Part shown: positions 1 to 9,400 of the stretch, one piece after another
How the letters are laid out: every line of letters starts with the position of its first letter
Numbering within the stretch: the stretch's first letter is position 1
DNA from: LC029 sp036676475
GTDB lineage: Bacteria > Bacillota > Bacilli > Aneurinibacillales > RAOX-1
Direction of reading: 5' to 3'
Assembly: GCA_036676475.1 (NCBI GenBank)
Contig: JAKFCU010000103.1
Location: 1 to 64,000, forward strand
Length of the DNA stretch: 64,000 nucleotides
Program-made: the position numbers and the translations under genes
Notes under the pieces: model-generated
The model's input: only the letters and a program-made list of their open reading frames with translations
Told to the model about the DNA's origin: nothing
Database searches by the model: none

Positions 1-75
1 AAGCGTGACGAATGGGATAGCTATCGTACAGCTGTTCATAGCTGGGAAATTGAAAAGTATCAAGCTAAATTCTAA
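1..75 (+). CDS. glnA: Glutamine synthetase, C-terminal end (partial)
   Basis: The window opens inside this gene. The last 24 codons read KRDEWDSYRTAVHSWEIEKY followed by four more residues and TAA. This matches the typical GlnA tail, in which EWD-(M/S)-(F/Y)RT-x-VH-x-WE-x-E-x-Y is conserved in Bacillales. GlnA makes glutamine from glutamate, ammonia and ATP. A strong terminator follows 10 bases later, so glnA is the last gene of its transcript. The call rests on a short tail only, but the match is specific. Confidence 0.8.
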   Translation, partial: KRDEWDSYRTAVHSWEIEKYQAKF

Positions 76-84
76 AAATATGAA

Positions 85-122
85 AGAGCTGACTCTTAGG
101 TTATGAGAGTCAGCTCTTTTTT
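85..122 (+). terminator. Rho-independent terminator of glnA
   Basis: A 12-bp perfect stem AGAGCTGACTCT / AGAGTCAGCTCT with a 9-nt loop is followed by a run of T. Confidence 0.9.
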
Positions 123-174
123 ACACTTATCAGAAAGTATTATTCGCATAAGGCTACGCAAGTATCTTTCTTAC
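123..174 (-). repeat. Palindromic repeat family A, copy 1
   Basis: One copy of the ~50-bp family. Read on the minus strand it begins TAAGAAAG, has an inner region like GCGTA-N4-TATGC (altered here to GCGTA/TATGC with a changed flank), and ends near CTTTCTGATAAGTG. It lies 51 bp behind the stop of yokU and in the same orientation as yokU. Confidence 0.85.
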
Positions 175-224
175 TTCATGAGGATGATAGAGGGTTCGCA
201 CAATGATAAATACGCGCAATTGCA

Positions 225-521
225 CTATTTATTACAGCGAATACTTGCACCGCTTCTATAAAGATCAAATATATTCATTTTCGGTGCCTTCATGAGATCC
301 TCATAGGAGAATTTTAATCCAAGCTGTTGAAGATCTACCGTATTTAAAGCAAGCTCCACCTCAGCATTGATCTCATCCTCAATATAAATATCTTGACATT
401 GGGGGCAATCAATAGCAGGAACTGCCGTAACAATCACCATTTCTGTTCCACCAGGTTCAACCCAATGGCAATCCTTTTTCGCGGTGGTTGCGTTTTCTCC
501 ATCACACCAAATGCATTTCAA
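225..521 (-). CDS. yokU: YokU-family zinc-binding protein
   Basis: The 98-residue product has two CxxC knuckles (MKCIWC at the N terminus and DCPQC near residue 39), the arrangement of the YokU family. That family is related to the zinc-ribbon half of YgiT/MqsA-type proteins. The C-terminal part (YEDLMKAPK) resembles the ELM-x-VP segment of YokU. The cellular role of YokU is not known. It is divergent from the gene at 758 and followed by repeat copy 1. Family assignment is fairly sure; no function can be given. Confidence 0.7.
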   Translation of the reverse strand: MKCIWCDGENATTAKKDCHWVEPGGTEMVIVTAVPAIDCPQCQDIYIEDEINAEVELALNTVDLQQLGLKFSYEDLMKAPKMNIFDLYRSGASIRCNK

Positions 522-709
522 GTTTGTTACTCCTCCTTTGTCTATCCTTGCAGCCGATATAATTATTCTATTCCACGGTTTCCTGATGTTTCCGCAATGG
601 CATCTGGGTAATGTTATAGATGGAGGCTTTTCTCATCATTCATCATCCTTTCGATTCATGCTATGATAATGGTAGCAAAAATCAATTGCAAAACCTGTCG
701 GATGGTAAG

Positions 710-740
710 TGAATTTCATGCAGAATTTAGGTGAAATTCA
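710..740. promoter_or_regulatory. 9-bp inverted repeat just upstream of an RBS
   Basis: TGAATTTCA (710-718) and TGAAATTCA (732-740) are perfect inverted repeats separated by 13 bases. They end two bases before the AAGGAGG ribosome binding site of the gene at 758. It could be an operator or an mRNA hairpin controlling translation. Confidence 0.4.
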
Positions 741-757
741 TCCAAGGAGGAAAAAGA

Positions 758-1234
758 ATGGCAGATTCACTGAAAAATAAGAAGGTTATATCTATTGAAG
801 ACTACCAGGCTCGAACGGAATGCGTCAAAACTCTACAGGAAAAAGGGGCAGAGAGCTACCAAGTCGTGAAAGATCAAATCACCGGAGAACACTATCTTCA
901 ATATCATTATGTACACCTCAATATAGCTGAAGGGGGACAGGAAGAAACTTTCTATCATCTGCTTCCGATCGAAACCGATGATGTATTATCCATCGTCTTT
1001 GGTGAGAAGGAATTTACTTATCCAGATCATTGGAAGGGCCCTATTTTAAGAAGCGGAGCGGAAGGACATTTGTTTTGGTATGATTCGACCGTAGAGGACG
1101 AATATCAGAAGTATGAAGAGGTTGTTCAACAGGTGCAGGGGAAAATCACGGAATTTAAACAAAAGGGATCTTTGGATGATGACTCGATTCGAAAACTAAT
1201 GGAAGACGCGGATCGGATGTTTGGAGATAAGTGA
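758..1234 (+). CDS. Hypothetical protein, 158 aa
   Basis: I do not recognise this protein. The start is the ATG at 758, eight bases after a strong AAGGAGG; an upstream in-frame GTG at 731 lacks such a site. The product is soluble and acidic, with no signal peptide or membrane segment. It has an aromatic-rich middle (HWKGPILRSGAEGHLFWYDS) and a charged, probably helical C terminus. Its stop codon lies in the outermost bases of the IS200/IS605-like end that follows, so the element abuts the gene. The true C terminus may have been altered by that insertion. Confidence 0.7.
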   Translation: MADSLKNKKVISIEDYQARTECVKTLQEKGAESYQVVKDQITGEHYLQYHYVHLNIAEGGQEETFYHLLPIETDDVLSIVFGEKEFTYPDHWKGPILRSGAEGHLFWYDSTVEDEYQKYEEVVQQVQGKITEFKQKGSLDDDSIRKLMEDADRMFGDK

Positions 1235-1520
1235 ACTACCACGAACCTAAAGGTATCGTGGCTTCTGAAAAGCTACCACATCTCTAGCTTCGTCCCTTCT
1301 GGGTAAGTTCACCAGACTTAAGCTAGAAACCCTAGCTACAATAGAAAGGTCGTGACACCTTCGGTTGACGCACCAGACCGTTGCTCTGGCGCTTGCATTT
1401 AAGAACACTACTTCGATGCGGTTGCGATGGCGTGGATGACTATACAAAAAACCATTACAAGTTTTTACACCTGTGCCACTTGATATTTGTGTGGCGTATA
1501 ACCTTGTGACCGTTCTCAAA
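1226..1520 (-). mobile_element. Decayed IS200/IS605-type right end (tnpB tail and omega-RNA-like segment)
   Basis: On the minus strand the segment ends GAAGCC, a hairpin CACGATACC-TTTA-GGTTCGTGG, then TAGTTCAC. This is the usual layout of right ends of IS200/IS605-family (IS1341-like) elements, where GAAGCC-hairpin-TAGTTCAC closes the TnpB guide RNA. Upstream, broken reading frames contain pieces like WHRCKN and HRNRI, reminiscent of the zinc-ribbon C terminus of TnpB (C-x2-C, then HRD). No intact transposase remains. A 90-codon open frame here (1247-1519) is probably not a gene. Confidence 0.5.
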
Positions 1521-1538
1521 AAAAAATCACCTAATAAA

Positions 1539-1569
1539 AAAAGAACCAGGCAAAAAGCCTGGTTCTTTA
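1539..1569 (-). terminator. Terminator of acnA
   Basis: The stem AAAGAACCAGGC / GCCTGGTTCTTT has a 5-nt A loop and is A-rich on one side and T-rich on the other. It lies 5 bp behind the acnA stop and may also block read-through from the left. Confidence 0.9.
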
Positions 1570-1573
1570 CATT

Positions 1574-4279
1574 TTATTTATTTGCCAATTGACGCAATAC
1601 CGTTTGTAGGATACCGCCGTTGCGATAGTATTCAATATCAACTACGCTGTCTAAGCGAACAACCGCATCGAATTGAATGCTGCTGCCATCTTCGCGGGTA
1701 GCCGTTACTTTAACGCTTTGGCTAGGCTGAACATCATTGCTCAAACCAACGATATCAAAGGTTTCTCTTCCTGTAAGACCTAGAGATTGTGCATTCGTTC
1801 CTTCCGCAAACTGAAGAGGAAGAACACCCATTCCAACCAAGTTACTGCGATGGATACGCTCAAAGCTTTCCGCAATAACCGATTTTACGCCAAGCAAGAA
1901 TGTTCCTTTAGCTGCCCAGTCACGGGAGCTTCCGGTTCCGTATTCCTTACCAGCGATCACTACGAGTGGAGTTTTATCCGCTTGATACTTCATGGAAGCA
2001 TCATAGATGGACATTACTTCATCAGTAGGAAGATACTTGGTTACGCCACCTTCAGTACCAGGAGCGATCTGGTTGCGGATACGGATATTAGCAAATGTAC
2101 CACGCATCATGACTTCATGGTTACCGCGACGGGAACCGTATGAGTTGAAGTCTACACTCTTTACGCCATTTTCCTGAAGATATAAACCTGCAGGGCTGTC
2201 AGCCTTAATGTTACCAGCAGGAGAAATATGGTCGGTTGTTACAGAATCACCCATTAGAGCAAGGGCGCGAGCACCTGTAATATCAACGATATCCACGAGG
2301 TTTTCGGAAAGTTCCATAAAGAACGGAGGTTCAGCGATATAAGTGGACTTTTCATCCCACTCATATAGTTGTCCTTCTGGAGCATCGATTTGGTTCCAAC
2401 GCTCATTCGCTCTGAATACATCTTCATAACGCTTGCGGAATAATTCTGGGCGCACCGCTTTACTCATGGCTTCTTGAATTTCAAGAGAAGTTGGCCAGAT
2501 ATCCTTTAAATATACAGGTTGGTTAGACTGATCATAGCCGATTGGTTCGGTTGTCAAGTCAATATCTACAGTTCCTGCTATCGCATAACCGATAACAAGT
2601 GGTGGAGAAGCAAGGTAGTTAGCTTTTATTTGAGCATGGATACGTCCTTCAAAGTTACGGTTACCGGAAAGTACAGCAGCAACTGTCAAGTCATTATCTG
2701 CAATGGCTTGGCTTACTTCATCAGGAAGCGGTCCAGAGTTTCCAATACATGTTGCACAGCCATATCCTGCTACGTGGAAGCCAAGAGCTTCAAGGGAATC
2801 CAATAGTCCAGCTTCTACCAAGTAATCGGTAACCACACGAGAACCAGGAGTTAAGGAGCTCTTCACGTAAGCAGGCTTCTTCAATCCTTTTTCTACGGCT
2901 TTCTTGGCAACAAGACCAGCTGCGATTAACACGCTTGGGTTAGAAGTGTTTGTACAGCTAGTGATTGCTGTAATAACCACTGCACCGTTCTTCATTTGGG
3001 ACTTTGCACCATTTACGTGATCAACATTTGCTTCTTTCTTCAAATCATCTTCAGAAAGTCCGAAACCGCCTTTTGCGATCGGGGTGCGGATAGCATCGTT
3101 GAATGCTTGCTTCATTTCTGTCAATTCCACACGGTCTTGCGGACGTTTAGGACCAGCAAGGGAAGGGACAACGGTAGAAAGATCCAATTCAACAATATCG
3201 GAATATACAGGCTCAGGACTGTCTGGAGTCAAGAACATGCCTTGAGCTTTATAGTAAGCTTCAACTAAAGAGATTTGATCTTCGTTGCGACCAGTTAATC
3301 TTAAGTAGTTTAAAGTTTCTTGATCTACTGGGAAGAAGCCCATGGTTGCTCCGTATTCAGGAGCCATGTTAGCCACAGTAGCCCGGTCAGCTAAGCTCAT
3401 ATTGCTTACGCCCGGTCCAAAGAACTCAACGAACTTACCAACTACACCTTTTTTACGAAGGATATTGGTCACAGTAAGAGCAAGGTCAGTAGCAGTTGCT
3501 CCTTCAGCTAATGTTCCGGTTAATTTGAAACCTACCACTTCAGGTGTAACGAAGTAAAGAGGCTGTCCAAGCATACCTGCTTCTGCTTCGATACCACCGA
3601 CCCCCCAACCCACTACGCCAAGACCGTTGATCATGGTCGTATGAGAGTCTGTACCTACTAGGGAATCCGGATAGACTTGAGTTTCTCCATCTACTACATT
3701 AGTAGCAGCAACAGAAGCCAGGTACTCTAGGTTAACTTGGTGTACGATTCCAGTTGACGGAGGAACAGCACGGAAGTTATTAAAAGCGGTTTGTGCCCAG
3801 CGAAGGAAACGATAACGCTCAGCATTGCGCTCAAATTCAATCTTTTCATTTAATTCCAGGGCATCAGAGCTTCCGAAGTTATCAACCATAACGGAATGGT
3901 CAATAACCAAGTCAACAGGAACAAGCGGATTGATTTTGGAAACATCGCCGCCCATTCGCTGCATAGTTCCACGCATCGCTGCTAAGTCAACAACTGCAGG
4001 AACACCAGTGAAGTCTTGAAGTACGATCCGGGCTACTTTAAATGGAATCTCTTGATTTGGATCGCGTTCTACGGTCCAGTTTGCAATCTTATTGACATGC
4101 TCTTCAGTAATGCCTTTACCATCAAATTGACGAACAGCTGCTTCCAAAAGAACTTTTATAGAATATGGAAGCTTGGATACTGGTCCGAGTTTTTCAAGGC
4201 CAGCTAAGGAAAAGTAGGTATAGGTTTGTTCTCCTACTTTAAGTTCTGATTTAACTCCATAATGATCCGTATTTGCCAT
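1574..4279 (-). CDS. acnA: Aconitate hydratase (aconitase A)
   Basis: This 901-residue protein is a full-length monomeric aconitase/IRP1-type enzyme. It interconverts citrate and isocitrate through cis-aconitate in the TCA cycle, using a 4Fe-4S cluster in the cytoplasm. The cluster cysteines are visible in SCTNTSNPSV (about residue 441) and GCATCIGNSGP (about 507 and 510). The active-site blocks DSHTTMINGLGV and GSSRDWAAKG and the C-terminal swivel motif HRSNLVGMGVLPLQF are present. The start ATG has GGGAGG seven bases upstream. It stands alone between its terminator and a divergent IclR gene. Bacillales aconitases can also bind mRNA; that is family knowledge only. Confidence 0.97.
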   Translation of the reverse strand: MANTDHYGVKSELKVGEQTYTYFSLAGLEKLGPVSKLPYSIKVLLEAAVRQFDGKGITEEHVNKIANWTVERDPNQEIPFKVARIVLQDFTGVPAVVDLAAMRGTMQRMGGDVSKINPLVPVDLVIDHSVMVDNFGSSDALELNEKIEFERNAERYRFLRWAQTAFNNFRAVPPSTGIVHQVNLEYLASVAATNVVDGETQVYPDSLVGTDSHTTMINGLGVVGWGVGGIEAEAGMLGQPLYFVTPEVVGFKLTGTLAEGATATDLALTVTNILRKKGVVGKFVEFFGPGVSNMSLADRATVANMAPEYGATMGFFPVDQETLNYLRLTGRNEDQISLVEAYYKAQGMFLTPDSPEPVYSDIVELDLSTVVPSLAGPKRPQDRVELTEMKQAFNDAIRTPIAKGGFGLSEDDLKKEANVDHVNGAKSQMKNGAVVITAITSCTNTSNPSVLIAAGLVAKKAVEKGLKKPAYVKSSLTPGSRVVTDYLVEAGLLDSLEALGFHVAGYGCATCIGNSGPLPDEVSQAIADNDLTVAAVLSGNRNFEGRIHAQIKANYLASPPLVIGYAIAGTVDIDLTTEPIGYDQSNQPVYLKDIWPTSLEIQEAMSKAVRPELFRKRYEDVFRANERWNQIDAPEGQLYEWDEKSTYIAEPPFFMELSENLVDIVDITGARALALMGDSVTTDHISPAGNIKADSPAGLYLQENGVKSVDFNSYGSRRGNHEVMMRGTFANIRIRNQIAPGTEGGVTKYLPTDEVMSIYDASMKYQADKTPLVVIAGKEYGTGSSRDWAAKGTFLLGVKSVIAESFERIHRSNLVGMGVLPLQFAEGTNAQSLGLTGRETFDIVGLSNDVQPSQSVKVTATREDGSSIQFDAVVRLDSVVDIEYYRNGGILQTVLRQLANK

Positions 4280-4342
4280 GTTGCAACCTCCCTTTTAAAT
4301 ATGTGAAATCTTACGCTAAGATTTCTTTTAGTTTCATCTGTT

Positions 4343-4374
4343 GAAACCGAGTTTCTCTTACGATACTCATTATA
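4343..4374 (-). promoter_or_regulatory. acnA promoter with small dyad near the start site
   Basis: On the minus strand TATAAT (4374-4369) is a good -10; no convincing -35 is visible, which suggests an activated or repressed promoter. The inverted repeat GAAAC-CGA-GTTTC (4343-4355) begins about 7 bases after the expected start site. It resembles, but does not match exactly, a CcpA cre site. CcpC and CcpA control aconitase in B. subtilis; which protein binds here is inference. Confidence 0.4.
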
Positions 4375-4469
4375 CATCTTATTTTGGGAGTCGTACATAA
4401 CTAATTTACATCAAATTTCTTTGAAATGAGTGATTATTAGTCGTTATTTACGAATTACTCCTCCTGAGA

Positions 4470-4512
4470 TATAATGTTATCAGATGCAACTGTGTTCCAT
4501 GGTACGGAACAC
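4470..4512 (+). promoter_or_regulatory. Promoter and 7-7-7 dyad operator of the IclR gene
   Basis: TATAAT at 4470-4475 is followed by GTGTTCC-ATGGTAC-GGAACAC (4492-4512), a perfect inverted repeat of 7-bp arms around a 7-bp centre. GTTCC/GGAAC half-sites are typical of several IclR-family operators. Its place at about +11 to +31 fits autorepression by the regulator encoded directly downstream. Confidence 0.6.
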
Positions 4513-4592
4513 CATTTACTCCTTCATAAATATCCTGTCCATTCACTGATAAAAAATAACAAAAAGTCCTATTGGTAGAGGAGGTGTGTCGG

Positions 4593-5339
4593 TTGGAGGA
4601 TAAGAAGTTGACCGTTCGGGCTGTTGAACGCGCTTTAGATATTCTGCTTTGTTTTACAGAGGAGAGTGATCTGGGCTTAACGGAGATTGCTGTCAAAGTC
4701 TCTTTAAATAAGAGTACGGTTCATCGACTCTTAGCGTCGCTTGAAGGAAAAGGATTCTTGGTTCGGGACCCGGTTTCAGAGAAGTACCGCCTTGGATTCC
4801 GATTGTGGGAGCTCTCTGCTAATCTGGTTCGAGAGGATGACCCCGCCTTACTGTTCTTACCTGAAATGGAGAAGCTGCGGGATAGCTTAGGGGAAACGAT
4901 AAGTTTGTACGTAAGGGACGCAAGGGAAAGACTACGGATTCAAGCAGTAGAGAGCAAGCATACGATTCGCCGGGTGGCCCCTATCGGGGTGAGATTGCCA
5001 TTAGCCGTTGGTGCATCAAGCAAGGTTTTAGTGGCTTTTGAGGACTTTAAAATGAAAGAATGGATTCTAAATGATCCAGCATGGCCAGAATACGTGGATA
5101 AAAATCATTATAAGAATCAGCTAATGCAGATTCAGAGTATAGGCTATGCCACTAGTGTTGAGGAACGGGAACAGGGGACAAGTGCGGTAGCAGCCCCGGT
5201 TATTCATCGCCAAGGCCAAGTCATGGCTGCACTTTCTGTTTCTGGTCCGGCTTCCCGCCTAACGGTAGAGAAGATGGATGAAATGGCCCCGTTGATTATA
5301 GAATCAGCGAAAAGGATGGGGAAAATGGCTAAAGTATAA
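4593..5339 (+). CDS. IclR-family transcriptional regulator
   Basis: The start is taken as TTG 4593 because AGGAGGTG lies eight bases upstream and IclR proteins begin at about this point (MEDKKLTVRAVERALDIL); an upstream in-frame TTG at 4572 lacks an RBS. The 248-residue product has the N-terminal winged helix (SVxKSTVHRLLxSLEGKGFL type, seen as LNKSTVHRLLASL) and the C-terminal effector domain (GASSKVLVAF, then EQGTSAVAAPV and MAALSVSGP). It would bind a small metabolite, unknown here, and act as a dimer or tetramer. A perfect dyad in its own promoter suggests autoregulation. No obvious target operon adjoins it except divergent acnA. Confidence 0.9.
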   Translation: MEDKKLTVRAVERALDILLCFTEESDLGLTEIAVKVSLNKSTVHRLLASLEGKGFLVRDPVSEKYRLGFRLWELSANLVREDDPALLFLPEMEKLRDSLGETISLYVRDARERLRIQAVESKHTIRRVAPIGVRLPLAVGASSKVLVAFEDFKMKEWILNDPAWPEYVDKNHYKNQLMQIQSIGYATSVEEREQGTSAVAAPVIHRQGQVMAALSVSGPASRLTVEKMDEMAPLIIESAKRMGKMAKV

Positions 5340-5422
5340 TTGCGACAAAAGGGAACAAAAGCATACAGAAAAATCATTCACCAACTGACAATTTTTTCTA
5401 GCATCATTTGTTAAAATGAGCA

Positions 5423-5516
5423 TAAGAAAGCTACTGGCATAGCCGTATGCGTATAATACTTGATCTCTAAGTATAAGAAAGCTACTGGCATAGCCGTATG
5501 CGTAGTATACTACTAG
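5423..5516 (+). repeat. Palindromic repeat family A, two tandem copies
   Basis: Two copies start with TAAGAAAGCTACTGGCATAG at 5423 and 5474. Both have a perfect inner hairpin GCATA-GCCG-TATGC. They lie 83 bp behind the stop of the IclR gene, in the same orientation. The second copy is altered at its far end and runs up to the RBS of the next gene. Confidence 0.9.
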
Positions 5517-5534
5517 TCGAAAAGGGTGAATGAG

Positions 5535-6023
5535 ATGACGGAACATTGTTATTCCTTGAAAGATATGGCAAAGGAGTTAGATACAACCTGGCAGAGCATT
5601 CGCAGCTGGAAGGAACAGTTTTATCAGTTTGTTCCTATGGAAGTGGAGGGAAAGCAGGTATACTTTAAACCGGAAGCCAAGGAAGTGTTCCAGTTCATCA
5701 AAGAGGCGAAGGACAAAGGGTTCGATCACCATGAAATTCGCTCGAATTTATCCGGTAAATTCGGACAGGCTGAGGGCCAGGGAATGGGAGCGGAATCTCA
5801 GCCGCAAAATTATGCTGATATGGTCATGATGGATTGGAAAATGGTCGAGGAAATGCAGGAAACCATTAGGGCCCTGCAGCAGGAAGTATGCGAATTGAAG
5901 GGAAAATGGACCGAGGTAGAAGTAGCAAAACGAGATCAGGCTCTGATGGATAATCTGCGGGAAATGCGTGATAAGAAGCCGAAAAAAGGACTTTGGAGCC
6001 GGGTTATGAATTTTACGTTTTAA
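5535..6023 (+). CDS. MerR-like helix-turn-helix protein with C-terminal coiled coil
   Basis: The 162-residue product begins with a MerR/RacA-type winged helix (YSLKDMAKELDTTWQSIRSW, then a wing with FKPEAKEVFQFIKEAKDKG). A low-complexity linker follows, then a predicted coiled coil (VEEMQETIRALQQEVCELKG) and a basic tail. The start is the ATG at 5535, eight bases after AAAGGG; an in-frame GTG at 5526 overlaps that site. The layout recalls small DNA-binding proteins related to RacA, but no specific target can be named. A strong terminator follows. Confidence 0.75.
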   Translation: MTEHCYSLKDMAKELDTTWQSIRSWKEQFYQFVPMEVEGKQVYFKPEAKEVFQFIKEAKDKGFDHHEIRSNLSGKFGQAEGQGMGAESQPQNYADMVMMDWKMVEEMQETIRALQQEVCELKGKWTEVEVAKRDQALMDNLREMRDKKPKKGLWSRVMNFTF

Positions 6024-6027
6024 TGCC

Positions 6028-6066
6028 TAAAAGGGATAGTCCAGGTATAAGGACTATCCCTTTTTC
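6028..6066 (+). terminator. Terminator of the MerR-like gene
   Basis: AAAGGGATAGTCC / GGACTATCCCTTT stem, 7-nt loop, T run. Confidence 0.92.
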
Positions 6067-6091
6067 CTATCGCAAGAAAAAGAGTTCGAAT

Positions 6092-6120
6092 TTGACAACA
6101 TCCTCATTAAATGATAGTTT
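6092..6120 (+). promoter_or_regulatory. Promoter of the metH leader
   Basis: TTGACA at 6092-6097, 17-bp spacer, then TAGTTT as a weak -10. A second AT-rich hexamer lies at about 6125. It is placed directly before the S-box RNA. Confidence 0.5.
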
Positions 6121-6151
6121 ACTTATAACTATATGAAAGAAAAAGAATAAA

Positions 6152-6298
6152 CTTATCCAGAGAGGTGGAGGGACTGGCCCGATGAAACCCAGCAACCGCT
6201 AAGATCCTTAGTAGGTGCTAATTCCAGCAGAGCCAAATGGGTTCTGAAAGATAAGAGGCTGATGAATGAAACTCCTTCTTATCGAAGGAGTTTTTTTG
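6152..6298 (+). ncRNA. SAM-I riboswitch (S-box) with terminator, metH leader
   Basis: The S-box core is clear: CTTATC at 6152 pairs with GATAAG at 6250. Between them lie AGAGGTGGAGGGACTGGCCC, GATGAAACCC, CAGCAACC and GGTGCTAATTCCAGC. The terminator hairpin AAACTCCTTC / GAAGGAGTTT with seven T follows (6269-6298). SAM binding would terminate transcription before metH. Confidence 0.97.
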
Positions 6299-6348
6299 CA
6301 CTTAATCGGAAAGTATTATACGCATGAGGCTACGCCAGTGCTTTCTTA
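6299..6348 (-). repeat. Palindromic repeat family A, copy
   Basis: Minus-oriented copy directly behind the T run of the S-box terminator. No minus-strand gene precedes it, so it is an exception to the stop-codon pattern of the family. Confidence 0.85.
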
Positions 6349-6442
6349 TTTTGTATAAGTTTGACAGGGCAGTTAGCAAGCTCTGTTTAAACTATTTACA
6401 ATAATATGATAGACGCGTTTCGTTTGAAGGGAGAGAAGGGTA

Positions 6443-9400
6443 TTGTCGAAGAACAGTGTAAGGAAGCAGCTAGAAAAGAAAATCCTCATTCTTGACGGGG
6501 CAATGGGTACACTGATTCAGCAGGAGGATCTTACTGCTGAAGATTTTGGGGGAGAAGACTTAGATGGCTGCAACGAAATGTTGAACCTCACTCGTCCAAA
6601 TTTGATTTTGAGCATGCATGAAAAGTATTTAGAAGCAGGGGCAGATATTATCGAAACCAATACATTCGGTGCAACGAGTGTGGTTCTTGCCGAATATGAT
6701 TTGCAGGATCGATCAGAAGAAATCAATTTAGCTGCTGCAAAGTTGGCAAAAGCGGCTACAGAGAAGTATTCCACACCGGATTGGCCGCGTTTTGTTGCCG
6801 GGTCTATGGGACCTACCACGAAAACATTGTCCGTTACCGGAGGAATTACCTTCGATGAACTAGTGGATACCTATCAAGAGCAGACTCGTGCCCTCATCCA
6901 GGGAGGAGTGGATCTACTCCTTGTGGAAACGGCTCAAGACATGCTGAATGTTAAGGCAGCCAGCATCGGAATCAAAAAGGCATTTGCTGAATTAGGAACA
7001 GAACTCCCGGTGATGATTTCTGGAACGATTGAACCGATGGGGACCACCCTTGCTGGTCAAAATATTGAGGCCTTCTATATTTCGCTCGAACATCTCAAGC
7101 CCATATCCGTGGGATTGAATTGCGCGACAGGGCCTGAGTTTATGCGTGATCATATTCGAACCTTAGCAGGGCTCGCCCAATGTGCAGTCAGCTGTTATCC
7201 AAATGCAGGTCTCCCGGATGAGAACGGACATTATCATGAATCCCCCCAAGCCTTAGCTAATAAGCTAGCCGGCTTTGCGGAAAAAGGATGGATCAATGTG
7301 GCTGGGGGATGCTGCGGAACGACGCCTGATCATATTCGGGCCATGGCAGAAACTCTAAAACACTACAAACCTAGAACAGACGTAGAACCCCATGGTCACG
7401 TTGTATCGGGAATTGAGCCGGTTTATTTGGAACAGGACAACCGCCCCTTGTTTGTAGGAGAAAGAACGAATGTCATTGGATCAAAAAAGTTTCGTGATCT
7501 CATCAAAGAAGAGAAATATGAGGACGCATCCGAGATCGCACGCGCTCAAGTGAAGAAAGGCGCAAATATCATCGATGTTTGCTTGGCTGATCCCGACCGT
7601 GATGAAGCGGAGGACATGAGCCAATTTTTACGCTTTGTGGTTAACAAGGTGAAGGTTCCTTTGATGATTGATTCCACCGATCCTAAGGTGATGGAGCTCG
7701 CTCTAAAGTTTTCCCAAGGAAAGGCCATCATTAACTCGATCAACCTCGAGGATGGAGAAGAACGTTTTGAAGAGGTTGCTCCTTTGATTAATACTTATGG
7801 AGCGGCTGTTGTGGTGGGAACTATTGATGAGAAAGGGATGGCCGTTACCCGCGAAAAGAAGCTGGAAGTGGCTAGACGTTCCTATGATCTTCTTGTGAAT
7901 AAATATGGTTTGGATCCTCGGGATCTCATCTTCGATCCACTTGTATTTCCTGTCGGTACAGGAGATGAGGCTTACATCGGTTCAGCTAAGGAGACGGTCG
8001 AAGGAATTCGCTTAATTAAGGAAGCCATGCCGGAATGTCAAACGATTCTCGGAGTCAGCAATGTGTCCTTTGGATTGCCGCCAGCTGGCAGGGAAGTATT
8101 AAATGCGGTTTTCCTCTATCATTGTACGAAGGCAGGTCTGGATTATGCCATTGTCAATACGGAGAAGCTAGAGCGGTTTGCCTCGATTCCTGAGGAAGAA
8201 AAACAAATGGCGGAAGATTTGATTTTCCGTACTACCGATGAAAATTTGGCTCAATTTACAGCCTTCTACCGTGAAAAGAAGGTGGAGAAAAAAGAACAAA
8301 TATCCAATCTTTCCTTAGAAGATCGATTAGCCCAATATATTATTGAAGGATCGAAGGATGGCCTGCTCAAGGATCTGGATGAAGCTATGGCGAAATATGC
8401 CCCCTTGGATATTATCAATGGACCGCTCATGAAAGGTATGAGTGAAGTAGGACGTTTATTTAACAATAACGAACTCATTGTCGCCGAGGTGCTGCAAAGT
8501 GCAGAAGTGATGAAAACCTCTGTCGCTTTCTTGGAACCTCATATGAAACGAAGTGATTCCTTATCTAAAGGGAAAATCCTGCTTGCCACGGTCAAAGGAG
8601 ATGTTCACGACATTGGCAAGAACTTGGTGGAAATCATACTGTCTAATAACGGCTATGAAATTGTAAATTTGGGAATCAAAGTTCCGCCGGAAGAACTTAT
8701 CCGTGCTTATCGTGAGGAGCAGCCGGATGCCATTGGGCTTTCCGGACTATTGGTAAAGTCCGCTCAGCAAATGGTCACCACAGCCCAAGATTTGAAAAGT
8801 GCTGGAATCAACGTTCCTATTCTAGTAGGAGGGGCAGCGTTAACGCGCAAATTTACGGATACACGAATTGCTCCGGAATACGAAGGGCTCGTCCTTTATT
8901 CCAAAGATGCCATGTATGGCTTGGATTTAGCCAATCAGATCATGGATGTGGAACAGCGGGAGCGGTTAGTGGATGAACTAAAGGAGAAGAAGCTTGCTCT
9001 CTTGAAGCAAGAGGATACAGGCGGCAAGAAAAAGGAAATAAGCAAGGAAGTGAAAGTTTCCAATATTGATCGCAATGCGCCTATCTTCCAACCGCCGGAT
9101 TTTGAGACACATGTGCTTCGCAACTATCCGATCTCCTATCTACAGCCTTATATTAATTGGCGGATGCTGTTGGGCAAACACATGGGGCTCCGTGGATCCG
9201 TTGATCAATTGTTAGAAGAAGGAGATCCGAAAGCGCTGGAATTAAAAGAGGTTATTGATACCCTTCTTTTGGAGGCCAAACATAAGGAAACAATACAAGC
9301 GAATGGGATGTATCAATTCTATCCGGCACAGTCTGACGGCAATGATATCCTGATTTATGATCCGCAGGATCATTCCCGTGTACTAGAGAGATTCCAGTTC

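Noticed and set aside
1247..1519. 90-codon minus-strand ORF as a gene
   Set aside because: It lies within the decayed IS end, lacks an RBS and matches the structured right-end segment instead.
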